From Wolfiporia cocos (taxonomy: Eukaryota; Basidiomycota; Agaricomycetes; Polyporales; Phaeolaceae), in the NCBI GenBank assembly GCA_029448655.1, contig JACCLO010000008.1, forward strand, positions 3,224,001 to 3,288,000: a stretch of 64,000 nucleotides of DNA, in the 5' to 3' direction. A program made the position numbers and the translations under genes. A model generated the notes under the pieces. The model was not told the DNA's origin and did no database searches. It was given only the letters and a program-made list of their open reading frames with translations. This document shows positions 34,940-46,899 of this stretch, one piece after another. Positions within the stretch are counted from its first letter, which is position 1. The number at the start of each line of letters is the position of its first letter.

Positions 34940-35308
34940 TGACACAAGCGTATTCTCAAGCAACTACTCAGGGGAATATTACTCGCGTGAAAGCGTATTC
35001 CTAGTCTGAGGCTACTCAAGGCAACAAAGGCCAAGACGAGTCTGGGGTGCTCCCTGCTCGTCTGGCTGGTATATATGCTCGTAGGCTGTTTGTACATGTT
35101 TGGCTACTATACAGTATTACGTAAGCTGATAGACCGTTTGGAGTATGGTAAACCCTATCGTAGGTGTAGAGTCACATCAAGGGTGTCCGGGGTCTGTAGG
35201 CACGTGTGGGGTGTTCGGGGTCCTTGCACGTGATGCATAGGCGGGCGCTTAGATAAGATAAGGGTTGTCCCTAGTCGCAAGCTAGTTGGAGAAAATCGGC
35301 TTGTGACA
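34940..35308 (-). repeat. Gypsy-2 5' LTR
   Basis: This is a 369 bp copy reading the same as the 3' LTR, followed by the TSD ATCTA at 35309-35313. It contains the TATA box (35070-35075) and predicted transcript start near 35043 (minus strand). Confidence 0.95.
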
Positions 35309-35313
35309 ATCTA

Positions 35314-35959
35314 AGGAGTAGCCAATCTGTCGGGTTCGATCGGTGGTTCTCGTCGATCGTAGGTGCGCCGGTAATGGCGGGGTTCTAAGTCCGTGATCGG
35401 GCGTGGTCTGCCACGATCGGGGTGTAGCGCTCTGTGACTGGTAGGGTTCTCAGTCGTGCAGAGCCTGGGGTTATTATCCCTGCCTGTTGTACTCGTAGGT
35501 CGGGGTGCGTATGGGGTATAGTATAATGTCTATGCCAGTAATGGCGAGTGTCCATGCGGTAGGGACGCGAGGCATCAGGTTTAGTGTTCTGGGTCACGTG
35601 CGAGCGTAGACCGTGCCCCTAGTCGTCGTATAGCGTAGTGTACGGTGGCGGTTTAGCCTGGGTCTGTATAAGGCGTACCGTCGTGCTATTGTAGCCTGTT
35701 GGGCTCTAGGGGTTGGCTCGTGACTCCGGGTTTTAGGGACTAGGCAGCGTATGGTTCTTGCTGCCGGGACTTGGACTGAGTTTAGGGTTAGACTGCTGGT
35801 GGCCTGCTAGTGCCCGTAGTGTCCTGTATAGCGGAGGGCTTCTACTAGCGTTGCCGTGGGGTTTCAGCTGGGCTCGGATAGAGTGCTGTAGTGTGCGTAT
35901 GGCGTGAGTGGGGTGCCAAGCTAGCGTGTTCTACTAGGCTTTGAAATTGGCTTGTGACA
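35314..35959 (-). repeat. Gypsy-3 3' LTR, second part
   Basis: These 646 bp continue the Gypsy-3 LTR interrupted after 27133 and end in ggcttgtgaca. I noticed no difference from 42233-42878, while two substitutions are visible in the first 284 bp of the LTR pair (gtacGgtgg/gtacAgtgg and ttcGggcc/ttcAggcc). Confidence 0.92.
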
Positions 35960-36595
35960 GTACCCCCTCTTTTAGCAACTCGTCCCCGAGTTTCCTTGCC
36001 AGTTCCTTGGACGTGGTTCGACTGTGCTTGTCTGCACCGGGCGTGATGTACTATCGGTCTGGTCTCGACGTTCTAGTGCCCGCGTGTTTTCTAGTCTACT
36101 TGTAGGCGTGACCAGTGATGTCTGAAGTGCTAGTGTATAGCTTTTCTACTTCAGTGGTCCTATGCCCGCATGTCCTTCTGGTGCTGTCTGACCAGATTGT
36201 TCGACTCTGAGCTCTGTCTACCGTTGGATCACCTTGGACGCGCGGGTCCTTGGGTCCTGTAGACGTCCTTGCTCTTTGTCTTACGTGTTCCCTGGTTTCG
36301 ACAGTGGGTTGTAGTGTAGTGCGTGTATGGTATGTCCGCGTGTCTTTTCTACACAACCCGCTTGCAAGTATCTTTCCCTGGAGCGTTTGACTAGCTCCGT
36401 GTGTCCGTATGTCCTGTTCGTCCGACCTGTTACCTGTTGTCTTTCCGCGGTTCGTGGTAGGGATGTCTCGTCTACCGTAGGTGTAAAATGAATGTAAGTA
36501 ATAAGTCCTGGTTCCTATCCGTGTGTATCCTATCTGTATAGTAGGGGGATGTGGTTCCTTTGCTTTGGTATATGGTTTCGTTACTGTGATGTGTG

Positions 36596-36597
<2 letters not shown>

Positions 36598-36629
<32 letters not shown>
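36598..36629. repeat. Poly-T tract (32 bp) inside Gypsy-3
   Basis: An uninterrupted run of 32 T is followed by about 60 bp of T-rich sequence. On the Gypsy-3 sense strand it is poly-A. It could be a microsatellite expansion or the A-tail of a retroposed insertion. Confidence 0.8.
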
Positions 36630-36633
<4 letters not shown>

Positions 36634-39600
36634 ATATGTTTTTGTTTCTTTTTATATTTTGTATGTTTTTTGTTTCTTTTTGTTCGCCTTCAATTCGTCG
36701 GCGTGTTTTTGTATCATAAGGGTCGTATCGTATCGTAATATTCGTTGGAAGTGGGGTGTCTGGTTTGTTCTCCCCGGGTTCGTATAGTAAAGGTGTGCCT
36801 TTTGCTTATTGCACCATTGTCTACTGCCTAAGTACGTGTGCGCGTGATGGCCTGGTTTGCCAAATGCCGCATAGTGGTAGCCCTTCACCGTGTCTTTGGT
36901 GAGGCAAGGGTTCGTTGTCGATGTCCAGAAAGGGTGATTTTCGTTAAATTGACCCGAAATAATCGATTTCCCCCCCCCTAGATTCAAGCTGTCCTCGGCT
37001 TGTCGTTTCCTTCTACTTCTACTTATTTTTCCCTTTACTTTCTTTCCCTTCGTGCTTGGTCTGAGGGCGCTTCAGCGGCCTTGGTTCCCGAGGTTATGGT
37101 ACTGGGAGTCGTTCGTTACTCGTGTTCCCAAAGGTTTCGGTACTGAAGGGTGGCGTGGCGCGGACGCGAGCTCTGGTCCGATTTCTAGGTACTTGGATCC
37201 TTCCGTGTTCGTTCAAGGTGCGTATGTTTCCCCGCATCCTTGGTGGTTCGTTATTCTATTTTATAAATATAAACGAGTGTTTAGCGATTTAAGGGGCGCT
37301 ATCCCCCTGTGAGTTTGCTCGTGCTCGGGTATAGTTTTATTCGTATCTCTAGTAGGGTTTCCCCGGTGTTTCTAGAGATTGAGTCGTTGCAACGGGCCCG
37401 TAGGTTCCCGTGCTTAATCGTATACTTCCGAGGGATGTCTCATCTCGGTTGTATGGGTCGTAAGTACGCTTCTATGCCCTGTATTGGGTTCATGGGCGTT
37501 TGCACTGATGTTACATCCGAGGTATTACTCGTCTCGGTATTAGGACTGTATTGTCCGGTGGTTATAGGATATACTTATGTCCGCAGAGGTCCTTGGGTTT
37601 CGTTCTGGCCCGCTGGTCCTCTGCGAGCACAAGGATAATGGTACAGGGGTTTGAGTTGCCCCGGGGTTATAAGTCCATTGCGCGCTCTTTGTGGAGTTCG
37701 CACATCTACATATTGTACAGTTATATTTACACCAAGAGGCGGCATATTGCCGGTTCCCTCTGGTTCCCTTTTCGAGTTCCTCATAGTGTCTTTATTAAAG
37801 GAAAGTACTTAGCTGTGCCCGGTCTGGTTTACCGGGAGGTCACTGCGTTGGTTCTTTTCTGGCCATCTGAGTCTACTGGGGGTTGGTACATGGGCTGTCC
37901 AGCTGCCCGATCCATTTTACGGCCGGAATCGCCGAATGAGTGTGGGGGGCGTTGATGGCCCGAAGGGTTGTAAGGGCGCTGTTTGGCCCGCGTACGAGGT
38001 TGATTCGGGTTGAGGGACGATGGTGCAATCCCGTGGTTGCGTAACCGGACATGAGTGGCGGTCCCTGTTCCCACTGCCGTATTCTGGCTTAGGTACTGGG
38101 GAGTGGCGTCATGCCGGGGTTGGTCGGCTTCCATGGTCTTTACTGGCGGCGGCTACATGTTCAGCCGTTGGCCCAGGCGGTGTATGCCTGATCTCCTGCT
38201 CGGTTCGTTTCTTCCTATGTACGTTAGTGAATTTATAATTTAAAGTGCGCGATCTAGCGCGTGGGGGTATAGTGGCTGGGCGTCTGGTTCGCGTGCGGCC
38301 CATAGTTCCGGGTTAGGGTCCGGCACGTGACGTCCTGCCTGCCTTGATCCTGTCGAAGGCGGGGTATAGGTGTATACTATTACAGCCGTCTGCTGGGGTG
38401 ATGTGTCGGCAGCGGCGACTTGCTTATTTTTGACGATTCTAGTTGGTGTAGGGGTTTTGAGATCGAGCGGAGGGGGTTGCTTCCTCAGCTGGTGGTTCCG
38501 GTTTCTCAGCGTTCCTGGCGGGGTAACGCGAGGACTAGGGAACCCCTGCTTTGGTTGCGGTTCCCTCAGGCTTGATCGGTTACGACGGAAGTGCGCGTCG
38601 TATTGAGTTACCAGGACCCCCTCTTTAGGGATGGTCCTTCTACTTCTCCTGTTCCTGTTTTCTCTAGAATGTAAGCAAGTATAATATATTTTACATCCCC
38701 GCGATCTACTTGGTTCAGACCGGGGGCGGGGTTGGTTCATTGACCGGAATGATACGTCGGTCGTGCATTCGTTACCCGCGGTATTTCTCGTCGCGGTGGT
38801 GGGCTGCCGGTGGTTCTCGTTGGCTGTCCCGGAATGGGTCGTCATGGATGTAGTGGCGATCGAATTGATCCGTCTTGCGCTGGGCTGGTGAGGTTCGCCG
38901 GAGCTCTTGCATTAGCGGGGATCGGTACTGCTTGGCGAGCCAAGTCGTCGGGCTTCGGAGTACTAATCAAGTTCATATTTCTGAACTAGGGCTTACGACT
39001 CCCTGTATGGGGTAGTTGCCTATCAGACGGGATTTCCTCTACCGAGGTGGCTCAGCCGGGGTCGTAACCGGTGCCGTTTTCCTCTCGGAGTACTTTCCAT
39101 ACGTTCTCAAAATGTTCCTCTTACTCTGGCCGTTCGAGCTGTGACTGGTCGTATTATTGCGGTACGATCTGGTCCGCGAGTCGGTTCGATATTCCATGGG
39201 GTGTCGTTTCGGTTCCCTAAATGATCTATTCCGTTTCGAATCATTTAGTACGACTTTTAGTGTATGGACAGCGCGGAATGGTCCGTCGCACTGTCCCTTC
39301 ACGTCCTCGCCGGTTAAGGCCATTCTGGATGTGGCGGGTTCAATTATTCCCGTGGGTAGTACATGTGCTACTACCGGGGTGCAATGTCCCTAGGGCCCGA
39401 AGGCGTAGTGTGACCTCCCCGCGGGGTAGGTCGGCATGCCCTAGCTTACGCCGTGTTGCAGTGGCGCAGTTTGTAGCGTAGGGGGTGTCATAAAAAATTC
39501 CACGTGCCCCTTCCCGTTCTTGGGTTGGTACACGCTTCATTGTAAATGTACGCCCTTTGTCTGGGTCGTACTGACTAGGTTCCACGCGCCCGTGGTCTGG

Positions 39601-41948
39601 GTCCGCGCTTCATGTGTTATAGGTCGTGGGTCTGGGCGAGGCTGCCATTTCCCCTCGTCCAGACCCGTGGTATGATGTTATCCCTTACTATTGAGGGTTG
39701 CATCGGTTTATTTTTATAAAATATTAGGTGGGAGCGTATTACGCTACTTCCCGGGGTATGTATTTTATTTCATAACGGAGTTATAAGGGTGGAGTGCCCG
39801 TGGGCCATTCCTCCAAATAGAAAGTTCGTAGCGGGATGGTTTACCGCTATAGTTCGTGACAGAGCGGAATGATTCATCGCTCGGGGTCGTGGTTTGCCCC
39901 ATGGCAGAGTATAGTCCATGAATTAAAATAAGGGGCATACCTGGTTCGTGTGAGTCCGATACTCGCTTCCTAGGCTTTTCCCGTGAGCCGTTTCCTATTG
40001 GACGAAGTGCGGCCAGACCCCGAGTTCCTCTCCGGGTACTTGCTGTTGGTTACGTCGTCCTCGTGACAGACTGCCGGTCCAGTCGGGATAGATACCGGTT
40101 GTGGCGGATGGATGTCGTGTTATGGCGGAACAGGTACTTGTTCGGCGTCCGCGAGCTTGGTGTGTCCGGAGAGCTCGAAAGCTCGATCCTTCGTCCTTGC
40201 GTAGTGTAGCTTACTGCTTCCTCTCGCTCCGTCGGTCTCCTTCCTTGGTTGTCCAGTTTCATCGTATACGTCTTTTTCCTTTGTCCAGTTTTATTCATGT
40301 CCATCCCTACTCTTATTCGGGTTTTGTTCCCCCTAGTAGGTACGCGGTTTCACAGCGTTGCTAGTCCTTAGCATACCGAGTGCTCAAGGGAGGCGCGGCC
40401 CCCAAGATGTTCATGGCAGCCTTGGATTTCGCGGTGCCGTCGGAGTGACCGGTGTGTACTTCCTACTTTTGGTCTTTTCGGGGTTACCGATATAGAGTAT
40501 ATTGTCTGGGATTTTTACAGTCCGTAGTATACATGGGCTAGTAACTACGTATAGTCGTTCGGCGTGCTTGGGAGTTTGTACCTCCTTTTCCCAAGCGTGG
40601 TGTAGTGCGTGGCGGCGTTGGCTGCGTAAAGTGCTGGTGAGGCTTTTCTACTTTACGAGCCGGTGTCGGATTCCGCTACGGTGCAGGCCTTCTGTGTGAA
40701 GCAGGGAGTTGGGTACCCTTGCTGCCTAATTGACTATGTATTGTGGACTGTGGATATGTCGGACTAGACGTGTACGTCGGACGGGTTTGTCGTGAAAGAA
40801 TGTATTGCCTATTCTAAAACGAGGGTGTATGTATCTCCTATAGCGGCCCCTGGCCTGCGGGGTACTCGGGGTCCAGTGGTGTTTCATCTTCGGGGTGACC
40901 GCTTTCAATCTGCGGCACGGTTTGTCCCCCTAGGACTTTGGGTGCCACTGAGCCCTTCGCGCGGCCAGTCATGGTAGGGCGGCATGGAGACTTATTCGTT
41001 CTAGCCACGGCGTTCTTCGTGGCAATGTCCAAAAGAGAAATGTCCTGTGCCGGGGGCGACCAAGCCCAGTCTCCGGCGGTGTACGTAACGAGTGTGTATG
41101 TACTGAATTCCTACAGTACGCAACGTGGAGTCACGATCAGATTTCCCCTGTATTCTTTCGGAAGCGACCCCCGCCCACTGTGGCATTCAGTCTATAACTG
41201 CTATCGGGGTGGAGCCTACAAACTTCCTACTTTTCGGGTACTTTCGATCCACTCTAATCTGTGTCCATCACTTTTCGGTGATGCGCCAAGAAACGCCAAG
41301 GGGTTTTCTTCCCAAGGCCGGCAAGAAAACACAGCCTCCGAATCCTCGTCCAGCCCCAGAGCTAATCCGGGATACCGGGGGACCGGGATCTATCCGCCTA
41401 TGTGATGGGGCGTGTAAAATTCTATGGTACGTGCCAAGTGGCGTAATGTACTGGCCGCTGTCTGGGCCCTTCAGCCGCTGGTTAGGCGCTGGGTTCTATG
41501 GTAACCGGGGGGACTGTAATGTCCGTACAGTCGGGCCGATAATGGCCGTAAATGAGCAGGCGGTGCCCAGGTAGACTGCCAGCGGGCCCCTTAGCGCTTT
41601 TGATTATTATACGCCGGGTACACGTCTACGCTGGTGGGGTTGTAACCCAAAGCCTTGGCGCCGCATTGCGCGACGCTGGCCCAGTAGTTCCCAGTCAACG
41701 GCGGGAGAGGTCCCCCGCACGCCGCTCTACTGATCCCCAGATCCCAAATCCCTTAACCCTGGGATGCAACGGGTGTATGACCTTGACCCTGGTCGTCGGG
41801 TATAGTGCCCTTCCATCCCTGGGCGGCGGGGTAATTCCTCACGCCAGCGGGGTTACCGCATGACGGGCAAATGAGAAATGCACGTTGCCCCTCGTGCGCC
41901 GGGGTTGGGGAGTGGTGAACACCTCCCCGGGGGTTGAGACTTGTCTTA

Positions 41949-42878
41949 TGACACAAGCAACAAACTAGCACTCAACCGGGGGAAGGGGGCTCGCTCAAAG
42001 GCGCCTTCCAGGTCCCGGGACCACTAGCCGTCAAAGGCCAAGACAAGTCTGAGGTTGTCGCTCAGACTGTCTGGCATATATACTCCTAACCTATTTGTAC
42101 ATGTTTGTACAGTGGCTCAGAGGCCTCTACGTACTGGTATCTAACTGGCTATGAGCTTCAGGCCGGTAATGGCATCGGAGCGCTGGTATGCGAGGATGTC
42201 CATGGCGACGTAGCGTATAAGGGGCGGATCTAAGGAGTAGCCAATCTGTCGGGTTCGATCGGTGGTTCTCGTCGATCGTAGGTGCGCCGGTAATGGCGGG
42301 GTTCTAAGTCCGTGATCGGGCGTGGTCTGCCACGATCGGGGTGTAGCGCTCTGTGACTGGTAGGGTTCTCAGTCGTGCAGAGCCTGGGGTTATTATCCCT
42401 GCCTGTTGTACTCGTAGGTCGGGGTGCGTATGGGGTATAGTATAATGTCTATGCCAGTAATGGCGAGTGTCCATGCGGTAGGGACGCGAGGCATCAGGTT
42501 TAGTGTTCTGGGTCACGTGCGAGCGTAGACCGTGCCCCTAGTCGTCGTATAGCGTAGTGTACGGTGGCGGTTTAGCCTGGGTCTGTATAAGGCGTACCGT
42601 CGTGCTATTGTAGCCTGTTGGGCTCTAGGGGTTGGCTCGTGACTCCGGGTTTTAGGGACTAGGCAGCGTATGGTTCTTGCTGCCGGGACTTGGACTGAGT
42701 TTAGGGTTAGACTGCTGGTGGCCTGCTAGTGCCCGTAGTGTCCTGTATAGCGGAGGGCTTCTACTAGCGTTGCCGTGGGGTTTCAGCTGGGCTCGGATAG
42801 AGTGCTGTAGTGTGCGTATGGCGTGAGTGGGGTGCCAAGCTAGCGTGTTCTACTAGGCTTTGAAATTGGCTTGTGACA
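41949..42878 (-). repeat. Gypsy-3 5' LTR
   Basis: This is an intact 930 bp LTR (TGACACAAGC...GCTTGTGACA). The adjacent internal sequence agacttgtctt (41938-41947 region) pairs with aagacaagtct inside the LTR, and tatata lies just beyond it. The arrangement is the same self-primer seen in Gypsy-2, with a matching base change on both sides. Confidence 0.93.
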
Positions 42879-42883
42879 ACCTT

Positions 42884-43405
42884 ACCGCATTGCGCATGCA
42901 ATTACCAACTGAGCCATAGTAGCAATGTTCAACTTTGAGCAATAACAATATATATACAGCAAACTGGATACATAATTTTCGCAAATCATCAAGGCAAATA
43001 ACTGCTACAGCAAGCATACAGGAACTAATGGTAGTGGCAGCTTGATTAAGCATGCTTGACCTGGAGCAACTCATAATGGGAAAGGTGAATACACTGGTAT
43101 CACAGGTCTTTAAAGGCAGGTTCAATTGTATTTGCATTATAGCAGATGTTAAACTGCGAAAATGAAGTTCACAAAGTACTCTATATATTGCTTGAGAGGT
43201 GTCCAATTTCTAGTTACACTGTAGTTACACTGTAGCTCAGTTAGCTAATGCATGTCATGATACTCTCACCACCACCCATGGTAAGGTCCTTGGTTTGAAT
43301 CCTGCACTTACCATTTTATTGTCACAGTAGATTAATCTGCATGCAAACCTAGCTCGCAACTGCCATTTCTTAAGCAAAGGGGAGTTGGCAGATTAAGATA
43401 AGTGA
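42884..43405 (+). repeat. tRNA-armed inverted repeat element, copy A, core and right arm
   Basis: This continues the element broken at 26849: the box-A half of the left (minus) tRNA-like arm (accaactgagcc), a roughly 300 bp core, then a plus-strand tRNA-like arm with box A TAGCTCAGTTA (43233-43243) and box B GGTTTGAATCC (43292-43302). After that come ttattgtcacagtagattaatctgc and the mirror of the left arm to about 43405. The core is the reverse complement of the core at 55560-55810, so the two genomic copies lie in opposite orientation. Confidence 0.7.
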
Positions 43406-44132
43406 CTGAAGTCCCTCAGGCTTCTAAGATGCCGCTCGTAGTCCACTTGCCTTGTGCTATCTTATCAAGTATTTCCGAAGCTTATCAGATATCTGCACCA
43501 GCCTGCTATGTCAGCTCGCCACCACTAAGTTGCAATCAGTGGTCTGCAGAGTGGCTATAGCATGAGATGGAGTGGAAGTGGCGGGCAGTGTAGAAACTCG
43601 GGTCGTGCCAGACTATGGCCACACCCTACTGCCCGCCAGGGACCCTGCTATGGTGTGGTGGGTTCTGATAGCAAAGAAATGCTGGTACGTACATAGTATC
43701 CTCGACTTTATATTAACCCCGGCCACCGTACCATCACCAGTCCCACCATACCCGGATCCGGCGTAACCGCCCTTATTCTGCCAGGGGTGCAACTGCCCCC
43801 ACACTGTGGTGACGAGATTGCACCCGTGCGCTGTGCCCGACACACGTGCACTTCCAACAGGCACATAGCGTGAGGGTGAGTAAGCTGCAGGTAGCTAGGG
43901 AGTTCATCAGTATATAGGCTGGTCTGAGCATTGAGGCTCACCGGCAGTTTGTAACACTTCTGTCTATCTGAACCCCAGTATCCAGACGTTTGCTGAGGAA
44001 CTCCAACAACATAAGTACATGTCTTGGTACTGCATGCACCGATTTGCCCGCCCGCTGGTAGCAGGCTATGCCATGCTTGTAGACCTTATGGTCTGATTAC
44101 CTTGGCATAGCCTGGGTCTGTCCAGATACTGT
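43406..44132. other. Spacer, nothing recognised
   Basis: No gene was recognised. A perfect 12 bp inverted repeat (CAGGCTATGCCA ... TGGCATAGCCTG, about 44063-44113) could form a hairpin. A TATA-like gtatatagg sits near 43910 without an evident gene downstream. Confidence 0.35.
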
Positions 44133-44214
44133 TGTTATGGGTTGTATACCCGTTCGTATATTCTGTTATGAATATAATCTATTCTTCTGTATGTAGCCCA
44201 ATTGGGGTGAGTAC

Positions 44215-45384
44215 TGTTACGGATCGAATATCCGTTCAACACAAAATAACTAAGTCGAGTTACTCAGCGTATTGAGTAGCGCACTACTCGTCGGACTCCT
44301 CTGAGTCAGAGCGTCGATATCCAAGCTGCAGGCTTAATTGCTCAAGCCTTTGAGAACGAGTATAAGATCCTTGAATTCAACTGTCACAGACTTACCTGTC
44401 TGTGCGACCCTGGCTACAGGGGAACCCCCACATGCCTGCATAGAGTGAGCAGAAGGCAACGACGTACTCATAGGTCAGCCAAAGCGAACTCATAGGTCCA
44501 CCCATAAGGTGCCCAGCCGCCGAGGCGAACTCATAGGTCCACCCTAGAGGTGCCCAGCCGCTAAGGCCCCCAGACGTCGAGTCTCAACCCACAGACTAGC
44601 AGTCAAGATGAGGCCCCGGGCCAGCAGCAACGCAGACAGTGTGGTAAGAAAGGAGCTTGCGCTCAATGACGAGAATCCTAAAGATGGGGCTGTAAGGCCG
44701 CCATCTTGTCGTATATATACATGCATGAGCGTAGTACCTACGAGTCCAGCCCTAAAGTAATGGTCTGTGCACATTAACTACCGGGCACATGACAAGTAAC
44801 GCTACATGTGATACTGTGACCATAACGTGTCCATATGATGAGGCGCGCGCTACCCTACAGCGCTAACCGATCCGGTCAGGTGATCTATATACTCGAGTAC
44901 TAACGTGAGACAAGCGTTAGTGTAGCGAAGCGGCGTACGCCTAGCGCCGCCCATACAGCTAACGTGAGTGGAGTCAGGTACCCCCCCAGGGTATAACCGT
45001 GACATCAACAAGGTCGAGCTGAGGAACTCGACCGCTATTTACATCAGGTTATATACTGCGATCCGTTAATCGGGGTCATAGTGTCTTTGGTACTACTACT
45101 ATTAAGTCCGTCGGGCTAACAATATAAGTAATAAAGGAGAAGTGTTGCGGTTGAGCGCAACAAGGGATGAAACACAGAACTACTGTGGTTGGACACAGAA
45201 TATCAGCTAGAACGAGATGCGGACACAGAGAGTGGGCATAGGGTTGTTATACATGAAACAGGGCCTACGGTTGAGCGGAGGCCCCCCAGAAATAGAGCGC
45301 TGGGTACAGCGGTTGAACGCTAAGTCCTCATACACGGTGAGGCGTCAAACGGAATATTCGAGTGTACCTGGTAAAACTGTAACA
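44215..45384 (-). repeat. Gypsy-1-like solo LTR (middle of three nested), TSD AGTAC
   Basis: It runs from TGTTACGGATCG (44215) to aaactgtaaca (45384) with AGTAC at 44210-44214 and 45385-45389. Net of the inner insertion it is 542 bp, so it is a shorter or deleted variant of the family LTR. Confidence 0.88.
44382..45004 (+). repeat. Solo LTR of a third family (inner), TSD TCAAC
   Basis: This 623 bp unit runs TGTCACAGAC...ATAACCGTGACA, flanked by TCAAC at 44377-44381 and 45005-45009. It has a tatatata box near 44710 (plus sense) and direct repeats of gaactcataggtcca (about 44488 and 44529). It resembles neither Gypsy-1 nor Gypsy-2/3 LTRs internally. Confidence 0.88.
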
Positions 45385-46021
45385 AGTACAAGGCACTATT
45401 ATCGCAAATAAGCCTTTGGGTCCTGAGTTGAAAGACTCTAGGAGATTGGTCAATATCCAATACGCGTTAGAGGATATAATCTGTTCAGGAGCAAGTCTTT
45501 ATAGATGTAAGACTTGCCTAAGACTGAGAAGTCAGGGTGCACTTCGAGGTCTTAGTTGCTTCAAGAGCTTGATGAATACTGAGTGTAGTTTCCTACATTT
45601 GAGAATGAGTATAAGACTCTTGTTTATACAACAAGGTTGAGCTGAAGAGCCTCAACTTAGTTACATGAGTTTATATACTATGCTGGGTTTTAGGAGTCCT
45701 ATCAATCCCAGATGTCACTGCTACTATTTACGTTCTAGACTGAAATACTTGATAAGTATGTAGCAATATATCTGAAATGATAGATAGCAATGTTATGGTG
45801 GTTGAACGCCATCCATCAATCACAGAATGATAAATATGAAATGGTGGCAGAGTTGCATCTGGCCTAGGTGGATCAGACCCTATACACTAGTAACTCAGGG
45901 TTACACCCAGTAGAGTCACGAGTAGCCAGGGGTGTTGGTTGTGAAACAAGCCCCTGTATTGTATTCACCCAATGGTGAGTTCGGTGAGTGTTCAAAAAAT
46001 CAAAATATCTGTAACAACTGT

Positions 46022-46899
46022 CATATACATACTCTGCAACCCATTAGTGACCATGAGTTACATATCCAATCTTACTATAATATGAGGCTACCCCTTAACT
46101 CTCTAATGCTGGAGAGCTAGTTAGAAGGATTGAATATTATCTTGGACTACATTAAGCAAGTGTGGGAGGACTCCAAGCAAGTTCAGCTAGTATACATGCT
46201 TCTACTAAATGCTGTCCAAATGTGTCCAATTACAGGTTATTGACGAGGTTCAGAGCTAGTATGTCTTCAAGCCGTGTAAGTGCCCCGTTGATACTGTAAC
46301 AGTATGACAATCAATAATCTACACAATGTGGTCGAACACATTCACTATAGTAGCAGTTGTGGAACTAGCACGTGGGGCGCCGCTGGTTTTAGGGCGCGAT
46401 CGGCGCGGCGGTGGTGGTCCGTGCATAGAGAGTACTTTAATATCCAAGCGAGAAGAGGGAATGTACATATCTCAGCTGTCTGTAATCAACGTACTGGAAC
46501 TTGGTCACTGCGAATTGGCGGATGCACGGCGACGCAGAACGCGTACCGGAAAAAAGTCAACCTGGACTAATAGATAGAACATGAATTGTTGTCATTAATG
46601 TGAACTACATTTGCATGAGTGATGCATTTGTGTTGAGTTGCTAATCAAGTGCATTGGAATATATTTCACCATAGCAGCAAGTAGGAGTCATTTACACAAC
46701 ATCAGAAGCCATCCCCTCGTCAAGACATGGTGAGGGCAGAAGACAAAAACTTTCATATCATGCGTTTCGAAGTTGAACCCCAGCGCATTCCGTCTATGTG
46801 GCAGATTGTCAATCCTAGCTCACATATCAAGTCTATTCATGTATACTTACTGTGTGAATCTCTAAAACTTCAGCTTTGAATATTGTTGCTCTGAAGGTG
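46022..46899. other. Repeat-flank DNA, nothing recognised
   Basis: No gene was recognised. A short GC-rich island at about 46360-46440 stands out from its AT-rich surroundings and is open in two plus-strand frames. It is too short and featureless to call. Confidence 0.35.

Larger units (their letters stand above)
27134..35308 (-). mobile_element. Gypsy-2, full-length dUTPase-encoding Ty3/Gypsy element, TSD ATCTA
   Basis: The 8175 bp element is bounded by 369 bp LTRs (27134-27502 and 34940-35308) that read as identical. ATCTA lies on both sides (27129-27133 and 35309-35313). Order in the minus sense: LTR, self-primer site, 755 bp leader, gag-dUTPase-protease-RT-RNase H-integrase in one frame, C-terminal tail, purine tract, LTR. 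Joining the flanks restores an uninterrupted Gypsy-3 LTR (compare 42228-42245). Identical LTRs imply a recent insertion. Confidence 0.96.
26850..42878 (-). mobile_element. Gypsy-3, non-autonomous LTR element with decayed interior (hosts Gypsy-2)
   Basis: The LTRs are 930 bp: 26850-27133 plus 35314-35959 (split by Gypsy-2) and 41949-42878. ACCTT duplications flank the element at 26845-26849 and 42879-42883. The interior (35960-41948) has no long reading frame on either strand. Its ends match Gypsy-2: the same ctcttttagaggg-type purine tract beside the LTR, and a leader sharing cgcccactgtgg and cgccaaggggttttc blocks (41160-41360 versus 34235-34385). Around 39220-39270 the minus strand aligns with the Gypsy-2 dUTPase coding region (LKVILN / LKVVLN) before frames break. 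It is therefore a coding-dead relative, presumably moved by proteins supplied in trans. Confidence 0.85.
44133..46016 (-). repeat. Gypsy-1 solo LTR (outer of three nested), TSD ACTGT
   Basis: TGTTATGGG at 44133 and ctgtaaca ending at 46016 are flanked by ACTGT (44128-44132, 46017-46021). Removing the nested insertion and its duplication leaves 709 bp, the family LTR length. Confidence 0.9.

Noticed and set aside
35385..35597. A 70-codon minus-strand frame repeated identically at 42304-42516
   Set aside because: Both lie within the two Gypsy-3 LTRs, so the identity reflects LTR identity and not a conserved gene.
36598..36629. Poly-T run as a Pol III terminator of a small RNA gene
   Set aside because: No A or B box lies upstream at a sensible distance, and 32 T far exceeds a terminator. 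It is more likely a simple repeat.
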